From: Lutjanus erythropterus
Taxonomy: Eukaryota; Chordata; Actinopteri; Lutjaniformes; Lutjanidae
Length of the DNA stretch: 64,000 bases
Direction of reading: 5' to 3'
Assembly: GCA_020091685.1 (NCBI GenBank)
Contig: CM034599.1
Location: forward strand, 36,843,408-36,907,407
Every line of letters begins with the position of its first letter. Within the stretch, counting starts at the first letter, position 1. The notes below the pieces were generated by a model that worked only from the letters and a program-made list of their open reading frames with translations, was not told where the DNA came from and did not search any database. Made by a program: the position numbers and the translations under genes. Positions 10,883 through 22,194 of this stretch are shown here, piece by piece.

Positions 10883-11835
10883 CAGAGGTGGCAAAAGTAC
10901 ACACATCACGTTCTTTACTCAGGTAGAAGTACAAGAACTTATTTAAATATTTTTCTGGCATTTTTTAATATGTTTTCATTGTTTTACATCTTTAATGGTG
11001 TTTTCATATAACTGTCTGTTTTTTTTTACGTCATTTTCACCTCATTATTTCATTTTTGTTTTGTTACGTTGTTTTCATCTTGTTATGTCTTTTACAATGT
11101 CTTCATCTTGTTACGTCCTTTACAGCACTTGTTACGTCTTCTATCTTGTTTTGATCTTGTTATGTCTTTTACAGTAGTTTCACTTTGTTATGTCTTTAAT
11201 GGTGTCTTCATATTGTTATGTCTTGTTATGTTGTTTTTGTCCTTACATGTTTTACATTGTTTTTGTTGTATGATGTTGTTTTTATTTTGTTATGTTTTTT
11301 CATCCTGTCATGTATTTTATGTCATTTTCATCTTATGATGTTTTGGTCTTCTTACATCTTTTACAATGTCTTTGTCTTCTTAAGTCTTTTAAGTTGTTTT
11401 TGTCTTGTTATGTCTTATGTTGTTTTGGTCTTGTTACATCTTTTACATTGTTTTGCCTTCTGTTGTTTTTGTTTTGTTATGTTGTTTTCATATTGTTTTA
11501 TGTCTTTTACGATGCCTTCATCTTATGTCTTTTATGCTGTTTTTCTTATGTCATTTTCATCTTGTTAATATCTTGTTACATCATCTTCTTTTTGTTACAT
11601 ATTGTGCATCGTTTTCATCGTGTTTCATCTGCTGTGTGTGATGCACTGCTGAATACACCAAGGATTTCTTACTGTCCTCTCAATTTAGGTTACAATCAGT
11701 CTTGATGTCTGGAGGGCAGTGCACTACGATGCAAAATGAAAAAAAAAAAAAACAATCAATAATTCCCCTCAAATGCATTAAAACTAAAGTAATAAACATT
11801 TTTTGAAAACGTAAGTACAGATATTCTTGTTTACA
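10883..11835 (+). mobile_element. R3 minisatellite-bearing hAT-type element, copy 1
   Basis: Begins CAGAGGTGGCAAAAGTACAC and ACTCAGGTAGAAGTACA, matching the right end (reversed) of the copy at 27699-29202. Then comes the TTTTCATCTTGTTATGTC minisatellite. Then follows the shared unique arm with ATCAGTCTTGATG, GGCAGTGCACTA and ATTCCCCTCAAATGCATTA. The far right end (GTATTTGTACTTAGTTAC...), present in the 55.7-kb copy, is missing. Orientation is opposite to the 27.7-kb copy. Confidence 0.75.
10960..11640 (+). repeat. Degenerate ~18-20-bp minisatellite inside R3
   Basis: Tandem, diverged units of the type TTTTCATCTTGTTATGTC(TTTTA). All three forward frames stay open for 89-137 codons and give Phe/Leu/Cys/Ser-rich hydrophobic strings, because the unit has few stops. 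These are not proteins. Confidence 0.85.
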
Positions 11836-12179
11836 AGCTTCTTGAACAAAACTGCACATTGACATTTAATGCAGCATTAAAGCAAACCCAAATTTTGTTC
11901 CAACGAGAAAGACTTGTGAATGAAATGACTGTGGAGCATAAAATGTTCCTGTTTTAATCAGCCACATTGTATCAAGCGTGCACACAGCGTCCCTGATAAG
12001 TTCAACATCTATCTTATTATATTTTTGTATTCTTCAGAGAAATCTGTCAACCATTAGTTAAACAGCTTATAAGTTCCTTCCTCCTATGCAACCTATTAAA
12101 ATATTTGTAAGAAGTTTAAGCCATAAAGCCACTCAGTGTTACTGTGTTGTGCAGCAACTTATGAACACCTATGAATAAG
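11836..12179. other. Unassigned AT-rich DNA
   Basis: No gene and no shared repeat recognised. Confidence 0.35.
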
Positions 12180-12620
12180 CTCTTTGTAAGTGTAAGGAGA
12201 GAGTCCCGCTGTTCCCCCATGGTACACTATGAAGCCTCCATGCTATTTTACAGATGTACTCTCCCCCTCAGTGCAGCTGCTCAGGCTTTAAAGAAGCAAT
12301 TAAAACAAGACATTCTCCTGGAACTTCACTGGGCTGCTCTCCTCATATGTTGCCATAGATAAGCAGCTCAAACGGCAAGCCTATTTTTCTACCTCTCAAG
12401 GCTCGGGGTGGATGAGAAGGAGAAGGGGGAAGGCGGGGGAATAACACCCGCTTTCTGTGAAGCATCAACTGCGGCGAACGAGTCGCAGGAAAATCAAGGG
12501 CGACAAATTATCTTAATTCGCTAATCACACATTGATCTTTGGCTGCAGGTCAAAGCGATGAACTTCTTCATAAATGAAAGGGCTGCTTCATGTGCTGCCT
12601 TTGCTGTTCTGTTTGGTAAA
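12180..12620. promoter_or_regulatory. Candidate conserved non-coding block
   Basis: 12490-12590 combines AAATTATCTTAATTCGCTAA, TTGATCTTTGG (a TCF/LEF-type core read either way) and AGGTCAAAGCG, flanked by a GC-rich GGGGGAAGGCGGGGG stretch. High motif density, no repeat homology in the window and no coding frame. This looks like a deeply conserved developmental enhancer core. Conservation is not testable here. Confidence 0.35.
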
Positions 12621-13429
12621 CAGGAAGTGATGCATTTTACATTTCTGGTTTTTATGTAAATACAAATAACAGATCACAGAGGGTCTGTATTTACTTCTGT
12701 TTATAAAATGGTTAGTTCAGATATTTCCTTGATTGTGATTGGCCAAGCTTCATTTGAAGCTGTTGTAAAATACTCTACAAACACGCACCTGTGACCACAT
12801 TACAGCGGTATTACAGAGCCAAACAGATTGTTTCAAATTGTCAGATTTGGGTGTGAATTTTGGGTGGACTAAGCGTAGATGAGTGTTGGAAAGAGATGGA
12901 CGGGACAGTGGGGGAAGATAAAAAAAAAAGAAACGATACACGATGAAATTGAAGAACTGGAGAAGTCAAGAAATGAAGGTGGGACTGTTAAACAGGCATT
13001 TATCACCTGTCATGACGAGGACGGTCTTTGGGGACATATGTTTGAGCAGGCTGGGAACCCACTGTGTCCTATCGCTCCTCCTGCTGGTGAAATAGTCTGC
13101 CTGATCCACCGACCGCTAATCTGCATCAAAAGCACACAAACAGGAAGTTGATGATGTTTAGCCAGGTTGCATGTAATAGAAATCATGTCAGTACTGGGGC
13201 AAAAATGTTAATTGTCCGCGCTGTCTTACTCACGCCAAAACTGCAACAAGAGAATGTGCTGGATCAATATCCTTACTTCTGGCGCTGTGTAATTAAAATG
13301 CGTCTGTCCAGAGTCAAACAGCTCTGTACCAGCCGAGACAAGCGTCGTCACATAATTATCACAATTTTTGTAAAACCTCAAAGAATGCCTGCAACAGCGT
13401 GGGCAGGGGCGTGATGTTTTCAGTTCATC
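12621..13429. other. Unassigned unique DNA
   Basis: Frames of 87-90 codons at 12879-13151 (+), 13148-13414 (+) and 13226-13489 (-) overlap each other and contain no recognisable domain. No repeat structure. Confidence 0.3.
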
Positions 13430-13532
13430 CCATTTATACGAACGTGATATCTTAAGAACACCCCGAGGGAATTTCTTCGCACTTTGCACAAATGTCCGCT
13501 TGGACTCAAAGATGAACTGATTCGACTTTGGT

Positions 13533-13544
13533 GGTCAAAGGTCA
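13533..13544 (+). promoter_or_regulatory. DR1 nuclear-receptor motif in R1
   Basis: GGTCAAAGGTCA preceded by T: 12 of 13 positions match the DR1 consensus AGGTCAAAGGTCA bound by HNF4, PPAR:RXR and COUP-TF type receptors. An inverted half-site TGACCT follows at 13548-13553. The motif match is direct; binding is inference. Confidence 0.5.
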
Positions 13545-13727
13545 CTGTGACCTCACATCCGTCCCGCTCGTAAATGCGACATCTCAAGAACGCTTGGAGG
13601 TAATTTGTCAAATTTGACACAAACGTCCAGTTGGACTCAAGAATGAGCAGATCAGTGTGTCCTCACAAAACATGATTTTGGCCATAACTCAAGAACTGAT
13701 ATGCTAAATATGACATGATGCTAGCAG

Positions 13728-14165
13728 GGCTGGGGAGTATTTAATTAAGTATTATTCATTCATTGTCCGTAACCACTTATCTTTGAAGGGTCGTGGGGGG
13801 CTGGAGCCTATAACAGCTGACACTGGACAAGTCACCAGTTCATCGCAGGGCTGATACATAGAGACAGACAACCACTCATTCTTACATTCACACCTATGGA
13901 CAATTTAGAGTCACCAATTAACCTAATTAATAAGAACCCATGCAGACAGGAGGTGAACTCTGCACAGAAAGGCCCTGCCTCAGCCACAAACTCCCCAGCG
14001 CCCCAGCCGGCTCAGGGATTCGGACTCAGGACCTTCTTGCTTTGAGGCAGCAGTGCTAACCACTGCACCACCCTGCAGAATAAATATGATTGTTGCAGTT
14101 ACTGAGAAAAACAAGTAATTAAATTATAGTTACTAATCAAAATGTTGGGGATTACACAGGTGTTA
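13728..14165 (+). repeat. R4 MITE inside R1, split by another repeat
   Basis: 13728-13763 begins GCAGGGCTGGGGAGTATTTA. It resumes at 14093 with TTGCAGTTACTGAGAAAAAC, AGTAATTAAATTATAGTTAC and GGGGATTACACAGG. The same R4, with the same orientation relative to R1 and the same junction, occurs in the 41.9-kb R1 copy. Confidence 0.6.
13765..14092 (+). mobile_element. Abundant fish dispersed repeat with conserved 3' end
   Basis: Carries ATTGTCCGTAACCACTTAT, GGTCGTGGGGGGCTGGAGCC, ACAATTTAGAGTCACCAATT, GGACCTTCTTGCTTTGAGGC and GTGCTAACCACTGCACCACC. I recognise this as a high-copy repeat common to many teleost genomes. Its internal middle (a GCAGACA...GTGAACTCTGCACAGAAAGG stretch) is shortened. The superfamily is not assigned with confidence. 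It interrupts R4. Confidence 0.6.
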
Positions 14166-14215
14166 CATACAAATATTTTATTTTTGGCATTGCCTGGCGG
14201 AGATCTTCACTGTAC

Positions 14216-16284
14216 TAAATGGTAATAATCTTTATAAATGCTTTCCATTGTGTCTTGCATTGTTGCATCTGTGTTGCTTTCCAACCATTCTGCAACCATT
14301 TCTTGGCAGAAGAATGGTTATTTGATATCAATAAAGTATTGCATTTGCTGTTGCTTTGTGTTCATTTTAAGAAAGCTTGCCAGGTAGACAGAATGTAATT
14401 TTTTTAAAGGATTAAGCCACGTTAGCTGTTCTAAAATCGGTACAACACAGCCTCCTGGGTTGTATTACTTTAATTTACCTCTCTCTGTCAATGACGGTGT
14501 ACTACTGAATGTTTTATAGTTTTTCAGCTCTGATTTGGAAGGATCTGGCTACATTTAGTCTACACAGAGAGCCGAACTAACACCAGAACGTCTGGTTTCT
14601 GTTACAGAAATAAGAAACCTTCTTTCAGAATCCCACAGACGTGTGTAAAAACCCAGCCACATAGCATGTCCTTACTCAACAGCATGTCGTGTGGTCTATG
14701 TTTAGATACGGATGGTAATCTAATATGGTTTTTTATTTGATATTCGCTGCCTTTAACAAACACCGTTTCCCATAAGCCCTAGACAATAAACATCACAGCT
14801 AGACAAAAGGAGGCATGTCCATGGGTGAGTCATGGGCTCCCACTACACTGCACCACATGGTGCATGCGTGTAAATATAACAATTTCCAGAAGGTTCCTTG
14901 CTTGTGACGATACAGAACGGTCCACTGTTGCTCAAAATAGTGTCTGTACACTTGGGATAATAATGCAGCTAATTAGCCAATATGTTATGGATGGGTGTAG
15001 GCACGGTAATTTAGTGGTGATTTGCTGAGGATTCATGGGTCGCATTTTGTCAATGTTATATAAATTAAACATTGAGGGTTTTGTACAAATAGGCCAATTT
15101 ATCTCTGCTAATATGTTGGATTCAAGTTAAAGGTGGAATCTGTAATGTATTTACAGTAATAAATCATAAAATGACCATCAAAGATCAGGGATACAGTATG
15201 GCCGTTTCATGTCCATTAGAGTTAAAATTAACGCTGTATGTTCACTGAAGTATTAGTCTGTTTATGAGTCGTAAGAAATAGTTAATAATCTTGCCATAGG
15301 TCTTTAGAACAGTTAAACTGAGCAATATTCTCGTGGTTTGGCAGGCAGTGAGACAGGCAGCCACTTGACACAAAGTCCAGAGTGTATCTTCATAGCAGTG
15401 GTCTTTTGTTTTCAGGATAACAACATCATTCGAATTATGGTGGAGCTAAGTGGGACTCGGCTCCCCTGAAAGTTTACTTTAAGACATTTAGGGGGAGCTC
15501 TAAAACATTGCTCATTTACAGAGTATATTTTCTTTTTTTATATTCTCTTTTTCATCTAAACAGTACAAGTCTCTTGATTTGTAGTTAAAAAAGTTTGCTG
15601 AACAATGTTTAAGAAATGTCCAGTTTTGTTGTTTTGTTGATTCTTGAAGGGATGTGAATGAGAGTCTGAAAAGCAGTGCCTGTGTCCTGCAGCTGATTCC
15701 ATGATTTTTATTTTTTATATTTTTTGTTCTGATTATTCTTTGATTTTGAAACAATAGTGTTATCTTGTTGTTATGTAGCATCTATTATATGTTATTAACA
15801 GTATTAACTGTATGTAGTAGTAACAGTTAAATGTTTTTTGCAGTAACCCTATGTGCATATTTCATGTTTTAGCAGCAGCGTGCATCGCAAAATAGGGCTT
15901 CCCTGAAAGCCACTGTGTAATTTGAGCCTTGGATAACAGGCAGAACTTTACTTTGACAGACAACTGACAGTTATGAACAGCTGATCAGCTTCTTCTTCAG
16001 ATGTCAATTTATGATGTTGCGCATGGCCTGGCCTCCTGCGGAGCTCCTGCAGCCTGCAGAGCATCCCTGAGTCTAGGGGGAGAAGGAGCGGTGGGGAAGA
16101 GCTTGCTTCAACCATGGTCGGATTTCAGTCTAATTACTATACAGTCTATATCACTGTTTGGACTGCAGTACTTATGTATGCATACACATTGCTGCATATT
16201 AATGCATTTATTCAGACATATTTTCAATATTTTTTAAACAAAAAAAAAATCAAAAAATTATTCAAGAATGATTTGCAGCCCCAC
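14216..16284. other. Unassigned intergenic DNA
   Basis: AT-rich, no coding signal. 15511-15780 gives an 89-codon Lys/Asn-rich minus frame without domain. 16000-16110 is moderately GC-rich (GCCTGGCCTCCTGCGGAGC) but unrecognised. Confidence 0.3.
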
Positions 16285-16375
16285 CCTCGCATTAACTCTA
16301 AATACCCCCTCTGGGTCGCAGACCCTCTGTTGAAGATCCATGGTCCTTTTTCACATTTCAAGTACATGAAGTGTC
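16285..16375. repeat. Old repeat fragment (CCCTCTGGGTCGCAGACC type)
   Basis: Contains AAATACCCCCTCTGGGTCGC, AGACC and TGTTGAAGATCC, a phrase resembling the decayed fragment at 5345-5460. Too short to classify. Confidence 0.3.
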
Positions 16376-18696
16376 GGGCATGATTCAGTTTTTTATCAGG
16401 ACATGAATGGCATGAAAGGGGTATTTCCAAACGGAGTTAAGACTGAGACCCACACACACAGACACAGGAAGCTACTTTAAAAGGTTGACTTGATAAATCT
16501 CATAAAGTATTTGGTCTGGATGTGTGGGTTTTTCATCAATGTACCATACAGTCTCTGAAACTGAAAAGCTTTTCTGATGTATATCGGTTATCTTTACACC
16601 CCTTACTGTCATATAGAGGTGACTTAAATGTTGACTTTGGCGCGGACCTAACAACTCCTCTGTTTTTCCAAATATAAAAAGCACCATGCTGCAGTGTCCT
16701 GTAGAGGCCATTACCATGGGTAGCCCAGCTGGCGGAGGCAGCTGAGAAATGGCTCTGGGACCTGCCCATCTATCACAATCTGCCCCCCTTTTTCATGGAG
16801 AATCCATCACCTGAGATTTGGCCCGGAGTCACTCCCTCACCCAGGTAATTTTCAGCCAGGGAGGGAAGCTGAGCCGGGTCAGGACGTGAGGTTTTACTCA
16901 TAAAAGTGACCTCAAAGGTAAAGTGAGAGGCGGCTGGATGGACAGATTTACCTCCTCTTGTGCCTTTTTCTCTGATAATAGTATGAACTCAGATGTGGGC
17001 TGTATATCTCACTGACCATAAAGGAGTGTTGTTCAAGCGTAAATACAATGCTCCTGGTGGTTAAAAGAGTGGCTTGGTTTTTTATCATTGACATATTAAA
17101 CCCTCATATTGATCTGTCCCTCTCTGCGACTCTCTCTCCCCATCCTCGGCTTGGGTTTAAAATATATGGACCCCTGACCTCACTATCAGCTCCATCAGGA
17201 CAGATCAAAGATTGCCAATCTTGTTCAAAGAGTGTTCTCCCACAGGCACTGTAGTGAGACAACAAGGACCTATACACATAAGTTGTCCGTGTCGCCAAGC
17301 GTACCGAAAACACTTCAAACACAACATGTTTTTGCGGTCACTGTTACCGGTCTCCATCTGTACTTTCAAATCGAGGAACACGGGGAGCAAATTGAAAAAG
17401 AGACAAATGGCTCGGACCTTTGGGAGGTTACATTTATCAACAGACACAATCTGACTTAAGTATCCCAGGTGCCATTCAGATTGAGCACCTTGGTAGTATA
17501 AACCCTTAAGGGTTCAGTATGCTTGAAATGAACTAGGTTGTACGATGTGTCATTTGAACACAGCGTGTCGTCAAACCTCCTGGCTGCAACCCTCTGCCTC
17601 CCTAAAAGAGTCCTGTCTCTTTATTACTGTAGTATCATCCAGGGCTGTTGGAGGGTAAATGCAGTTTTACTCAAATTCTGAGATTCTGAGATTGTTCATG
17701 CAGCTCCCACCAAGCTAATATGCATACTTTACATTAGTTACTCTTGCCAATGTGCCTAAACCAGACTTGCTTTCACAGTAAATAGCTCAAGCATTACTTG
17801 TTTTGAGCTCTCCTGGAACATCATATCCCATGTAAGCCATTTATGCTATGCCCATAAAAAAACAAGCAAACCCTGAAGCTAGCAGGAATAAAGGCTGACT
17901 TGAGCCACTTTCATGGAGGATACGAATGAACCAGAGTTCAGAGAATTAACATATTACTTTAAATGTGGTGCAAAGTTAAATTAGCAGCAAGCTTCGAAAA
18001 TTGGCCAGGTCAAGATTGCTGGTGTTTTAACCAGTGACAGTGTGAATTAGCTTTACTTCATAGGTAATGCATTCCCATAGGAAACCGTGCTGTTGCTAGT
18101 ACTTGAGTTAACAAAGTGTAAAATGCTTCTTAATTTCTCACTTCCACATACTTTATAATCACTGTGTAAAGTGGACGTGTTGCGGTTGATCTGTTTCAGA
18201 AAGCTTGTAAAAAATTCCTTGGAGTAGCAGCTAACCCTGTTCTGGTATGAGATAGGTGTGGGGCGAGGGGTTTGCAGCATACTAAAGCCTTTAGAGGTTA
18301 GAGGAAAAGAAGGTGGATGTTACGGTTATCAGGCAGAAGCTCTCATCGCAGATGCTACTTTGAATTTAGGCCATGAAAATACTCCCAAATGGACACGTCG
18401 TAGTTCTGTTTTACTACATTCTGGAGTCTGCAGCAAAGGTCAGGCTGCATGTTGCTTGCACACTATAAATTTTCTGTTCATCATACTGTTGGTTAATGTT
18501 GAAATGTCGACGCTCAATAATTATTAATATCACAAGATAATATTCTAAAGTGGTCAGGTTTGGAACACATATTTCTCCTCGTTACATATGGTGTTGCCTG
18601 AAATATAACGTTAGCCACAATTATACCTTAATGCACATTTTCCTGGGATAGATAGTGAGTATTTCAAAACAAACTCTGGCACCACCATACCAGCTC
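16376..18696. other. Unassigned DNA, partly possible regulatory
   Basis: 16740-17010 is a repeat-poor, mixed-composition stretch (CCATCACCTGAGATTTGGCC, CAGGTAATTTTCAGCCAGG) that could be conserved. 17502-17516 is the small palindrome AACCCTTAAGGGTT. 17200-17460 gives overlapping 72-80-codon frames on both strands without domains. 17560-18690 is unique AT-rich DNA. No gene supported. Confidence 0.3.
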
Positions 18697-18984
18697 ATAA
18701 AGGACCAGTGTGGACGATTTAATGGCATCTAGTAGTGAGGTTACAACTCAATACCCCTCGCCTCACCTTCTCCTCCATGTAGCAGAACCTCCGTTGGCCT
18801 TGAAACTCCGGTGTTTGGCTTGTCCGTTCTGTGGCAGATTCCATGGAAGAGGACCGCTCCCTCTGTAGATATAAATGGCTCATTCTAAATTAAAGAAAAC
18901 ACAATGATTCTTATTTTAAGCTAATTATACACTAATGATATTCTGCTAATGATTCCCACTAAATCTTACGTATTATTCCTTTAA
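18697..18984 (-). mobile_element. M1 TTAA-type MITE, copy 2 (both ends present)
   Basis: Left end AAAGGACCAGTGTGGACGAT at 18699; right end ATTATTCCTTTAA, closing on TTAA 18981-18984. Internal blocks CTAGTAGTGAGGTTACAAC, GTCCGTTCTGTGGCAG, CCTCTGTAGATATAAATGGC and TTATACACTAATGA match the other M1 copies in order, with internal deletions. 288 bp. The left TTAA has decayed to ATAA. Non-coding. Confidence 0.8.
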
Positions 18985-19139
18985 CACTCATCACATTTAC
19001 ACCGAACTACGATTACTGAGTGATGAGAGGCACTCAGTTGTGTTGAGGGTCAACAAGCTCCTAAATCTTTCACAGTCATTGGCTGTCAGCAGCCAATCAG
19101 ATTACCATGGTTCCTTGATCCTCCACCAAAGTGATTTTG

Positions 19140-19530
19140 TTCCACAACCAATAGTTTTGCCTGTGAGTGCAAAATCAATGAGAAGTTGATTACAGCCATT
19201 CAAAGCTTCCCAGCGCACTACAACTTTCATTTGACAGGCTACAGGAATAAGCATCTCCAAAATAATGTTTGGGGAGGGCCTGCATGCATCGTTGGGGTTG
19301 ATGGCGAGCTAGAAAGCAAACGTATTGATTTTTCACTGTTTCTTTTCCATTACACCTATCTAATTAGCACTTGTACCATTATGAAATGTTTTTGTTTTCC
19401 TTCCTGTCAAAACTTTTTTTTTTTTGCTGTGGACCGCTACATTGATGGAATCGGAGCCACCAGCGCCGTGTTCAATCTGTCAGAACAGAACAAGCCATCA
19501 ACCAAGTCGCTTGCAGTGAGAACATAAAGT
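19140..19530. promoter_or_regulatory. Candidate conserved non-coding block
   Basis: Repeat-free island with GAGAAGTTGATTACAGCC, CTTTCATTTGACAGGC, ACCTATCTAATTAGCAC and CAGCGCCGTGTTCAATCTG. Homeodomain (TAATTAGC), TALE (TGACAGG) and TTGATTA cores are close together. An unbroken 113-codon + frame (19186-19527) crosses it but also crosses a T11 run and has no domain. Enhancer-like texture; an exon is less likely. Confidence 0.35.
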
Positions 19531-19942
19531 TTACTCTGCTCGCAACAATACACCCCGAAAACTTCCAACCTCAACCTCACTCTCAACTTCAGCCTTCAAC
19601 CTTTTGCCTCCAGGCAGAGAGATCAATGCACAGAAAATGAAAAGCACAAACCTGGGTCACAAAACAGAACGAATGGCCTCTCTTTCCACTTTCTATGGTA
19701 TTTTCACACCATCTGTAAACCTAAAGGGGCATAAGTGAGATTTCTACTTCCCCCGAGCACGAAATGCATCTGCAGGGACCCATATATTACTTAATGCCCC
19801 TTAAAATAACCAGCAGCAGCAATGATGTTGCAGCAACAGGGCGCACATATAGCAACATCAATATGTGATTGTGGGTGATGGATAATGTTGGCCAAACATT
19901 CACCTGCAGCCAACTTTTCCACGCTAACAAACAGGGAACCCA
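19531..19942. other. Unassigned DNA
   Basis: 19545-19620 has imperfect CTCAACCT/CTTCAACC repeats. Otherwise unique, with no gene signal. Confidence 0.3.
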
Positions 19943-20230
19943 GGGCAGCTGTGGTCAACATCAGGAAATGAACGGACTTCCATTGATTCATTTGTCAGAG
20001 GACGTGAACTGTGAACACACTCAGAGACAGTTTCACCCATTAGGAGAGGAGAACTGATACATTTACCAGCAGAAAAAAATAGAGTTTGGAGATCATTTGC
20101 CAAAGCTGTGATCATTACCAGTTTGTTTACCATATTAAGGTCTACAGATGGAAACTGAGCCCTTTGAAAATGCAAAAAAACAAAAAAATCAATCTAATAA
20201 ATCATGGTGTAAACAAGAGAGGCTTCCAAG
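19943..20230. repeat. X1, first copy of a local direct duplication
   Basis: 19943-20170 matches 22195-22410 at roughly 93% by eye (about 15 differences in ~220). A tail (ATCAATCTAATAAATCA) matches 22540-22579. Both copies keep a similar open frame on the minus strand (CISSPLLM...VSECVHSS core). Unknown function; the sequence does not recur elsewhere in the window. Confidence 0.75.
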
Positions 20231-20639
20231 TTGACCCCACCCAGCAAATGTTGCTTGAAAAGACGTTGAAAACACGGCTTTGCCAGTTGCCTGGGAAACG
20301 TTTGATTAAGGTTGAAAGTGAAAGATGAAAAGACATCTTTTTCATGTTGTTGGAAAGACAACTAGGACGTCCATCTACATCTGGTTTAGGCTGAACGTGA
20401 AAGTTGAAAAGTCATCAAACAAAGCTCAGATTTGAATTTTTATTTTTGGGCCGTGTTTGAACCAAATCAGATGGACTAGACACGGTCCAAATTTCAGCGT
20501 TTACTCAAACATCTGTTTTTGGGCTACATTTGGACCAGATCTGGCTGGACTAAACCTGATCCAATTTTTAAGTCTGTTTTTGGGCTGAATAAAAGCCACA
20601 ATGGACCGAGCATTTACCCCAAAAGACTGGACTTAATGG
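20231..20639. other. Unassigned, locally repetitive DNA
   Basis: Contains loosely repeated phrases around TTTTTGGGC (20443, 20517, 20579) and GGACCAGATCTGG/GGTCCAAATTT. These suggest an old internally repetitive element. Not classified. Confidence 0.3.
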
Positions 20640-21128
20640 GAGATATCTACAATGTGATTTTGACTTGTTAAAATTCTAATAAATGATGTCTATAACTCAG
20701 TTCTCAGCAGTGGAAATATGAATTATTGATATCAACAAATTCACTTCTTAGTGGCAATGTTAATCACTGATATCTACAATTTCATGATAGATGTAAATGG
20801 AAATCTAGATGTCTAAAATTTATTTCTCACTGGTCAAAATTAAGTTATTGATATGTCGACTCGGAATTTGTCATTCGTAAGAATGTACAAGTGAAAATTA
20901 TATTCGTACTTGTAAAATCTACAGTTCCTTTTATAACTAGTCAGAATTAAATTTAAAAGGAATGTCCACGAGTCAAAAAGTCATTAGATAACTTTAATGT
21001 GCATATTCAAAAGTAGGGTGATTCATCCAAAACATGCTAATTAAATAGAGTTACACATTAAAATTGTTTGCTGATATGTTGTTTATTTTGAATGCAATTA
21101 TTGAAATGTAATTTCCACAAGTTACACT
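20640..21128. repeat. R6 MITE, copy 1
   Basis: Repeating GATATCTACAA, GTTAAAATTCTAATAAAT, AGTGAAAATTATATTCG and ACTAGTCAGAATTAAATTT motifs. Shared with 29840-30150, 31190-31326 and 32451-32520. Near 21070-21083 reads TTGCTGATATGTTG, matching TTGTTGATATGTCG at 30147, just before the adjoining R2. Non-coding. Confidence 0.55.
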
Positions 21129-21242
21129 ATTTAGTAACATTTTATTTGAAGGGTTGTGCATCACAACACTGTTATAACTATGTCATGACACCTGTCATAA
21201 ACATGAAGGAGTTTTTATGAATATTCATTACTGTTGTCATTA

Positions 21243-21886
21243 GTCTGACTCACATGGCTGCCTCATAATAGTTAAAAGTGAGGATGCAGGGTTAGTGATA
21301 GGCAAGTGGAGGTATGGCAGGATTTGTTTTCAAAACCTAAAAACAAACAAACAAAGGTATTAAAGCAGCTTGACTTAAACTAAAGCTCCTGCACCCTTCA
21401 TGGAAATATTAGGCCAAACTCCCTTTAAGAAATATTACATATTAACAATTGCTTGCATGTATGTAAAGGCACATAACTCAAGAAACACAAGATAAAGGGT
21501 ATCATATGTTGCCAGCCTTCTTGTCAATTCGGCATCAGTATAATCCATAAAACAAACTGTATTTTGTCACCTCAGCTCATTATGAGCCTCCATTGGTTAG
21601 CCGCACTATATCAGTGGAAGAAGACCTTGGGAATGAGAGGTGAAAATGTAGATTTCTCATGGCATTTAAAGAGATTTTTGCAGCCATATCCAGTTGTTAC
21701 CATGATTTATTATAACAATAATAATTATTATTGTTATAATTATTATTTTCCAAACTGGCTCAAAGGTTTAAAAATAGCAAAGTTGTATGATTAAAAAGTG
21801 GGGATGCAAAAGCACAAATTTGCTTCTCCGTCTATTAATAGCAGCTCCACTTGCTCCATTCCTCAGGCGCCTGTGGTCATGCTGCC
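21243..21886. other. ~640-bp insertion inside R2 copy 1
   Basis: Lies between R2 blocks that are contiguous in copies 2 and 3. Contains a 28-bp perfect AT palindrome at 21711-21738 and otherwise AT-rich unique sequence. No terminal repeats or target duplication identified with confidence. GGCTGCC/GCTGCC near both borders is weak. Confidence 0.45.
21711..21738. repeat. 28-bp perfect AT palindrome
   Basis: TATAACAATAATAA (21711-21724) followed directly by its reverse complement (21725-21738), with no loop. Confidence 0.95.
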
Positions 21887-22194
21887 AATTATGTCATTTT
21901 TTTAATGCAAAGCTGACATTGTTTGAGATGTCATAGTTATGACAACTTGACATTAACCAAGACAAAAATGTCCTTGTCGTGACAACTTGACATTAAAAAA
22001 CTTTTTAACATTACATACTGTCATATGTGGTTGTTTTTGACACTGGCCACCATGAGACCATTATAAACATGTCATGAATATTTTGCTTGAATTCAAGTGA
22101 AGTGGACTTGTCATAAAGATGATATGAAGTTTTATGACACTGTCGAATGTTTTTGTAACCGTGTCTTGAATAATTTTGAACCGAGGGCAGCTGT

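Larger units (their letters stand above)
13430..14215 (-). repeat. R1 dispersed repeat, copy 2, interrupted
   Basis: Reverse orientation. 13430-13727 carries GATATCTTAAGAACACC, GACTCAAAGATGAACTGAT, GGTCAAAGGTCA (13533-13544) and GCCATAACTCAAGAACTGAT. The terminal piece CATTGCCTGGCGGAGATCTTC lies at about 14193-14213. Between them sits an R4 element, itself split by a longer dispersed repeat. The gene-like frames here are spurious. Confidence 0.7.
21130..22194 (+). mobile_element. R2 long-inverted-repeat element, copy 1 (truncated, interrupted)
   Basis: Left end AGTAACATTTTATTTGAAGG at ~21134, then CACTGTTATAACTATGTCAT and GACACCTGTCATAAACATGA, as in the complete copy at 35401-36619. The series breaks near 21243 and resumes near 21886 (GCAAAGCTGACATTGTTTGA). 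It stops in mid-element at 22194, exactly where X2 starts. The right terminal repeat is missing. Confidence 0.7.

Noticed and set aside
10995..11705. Overlapping plus-strand frames (60-137 codons) rich in Phe, Leu and Cys
   Set aside because: Same minisatellite in the other R3 copy; all three frames are open because the unit lacks stops.
19925..20175. Paired minus-strand frames of X1 and X2 as a duplicated gene
   Set aside because: Too short, no recognised domain, and the similarity follows directly from DNA duplication; kept only as a question under findings.
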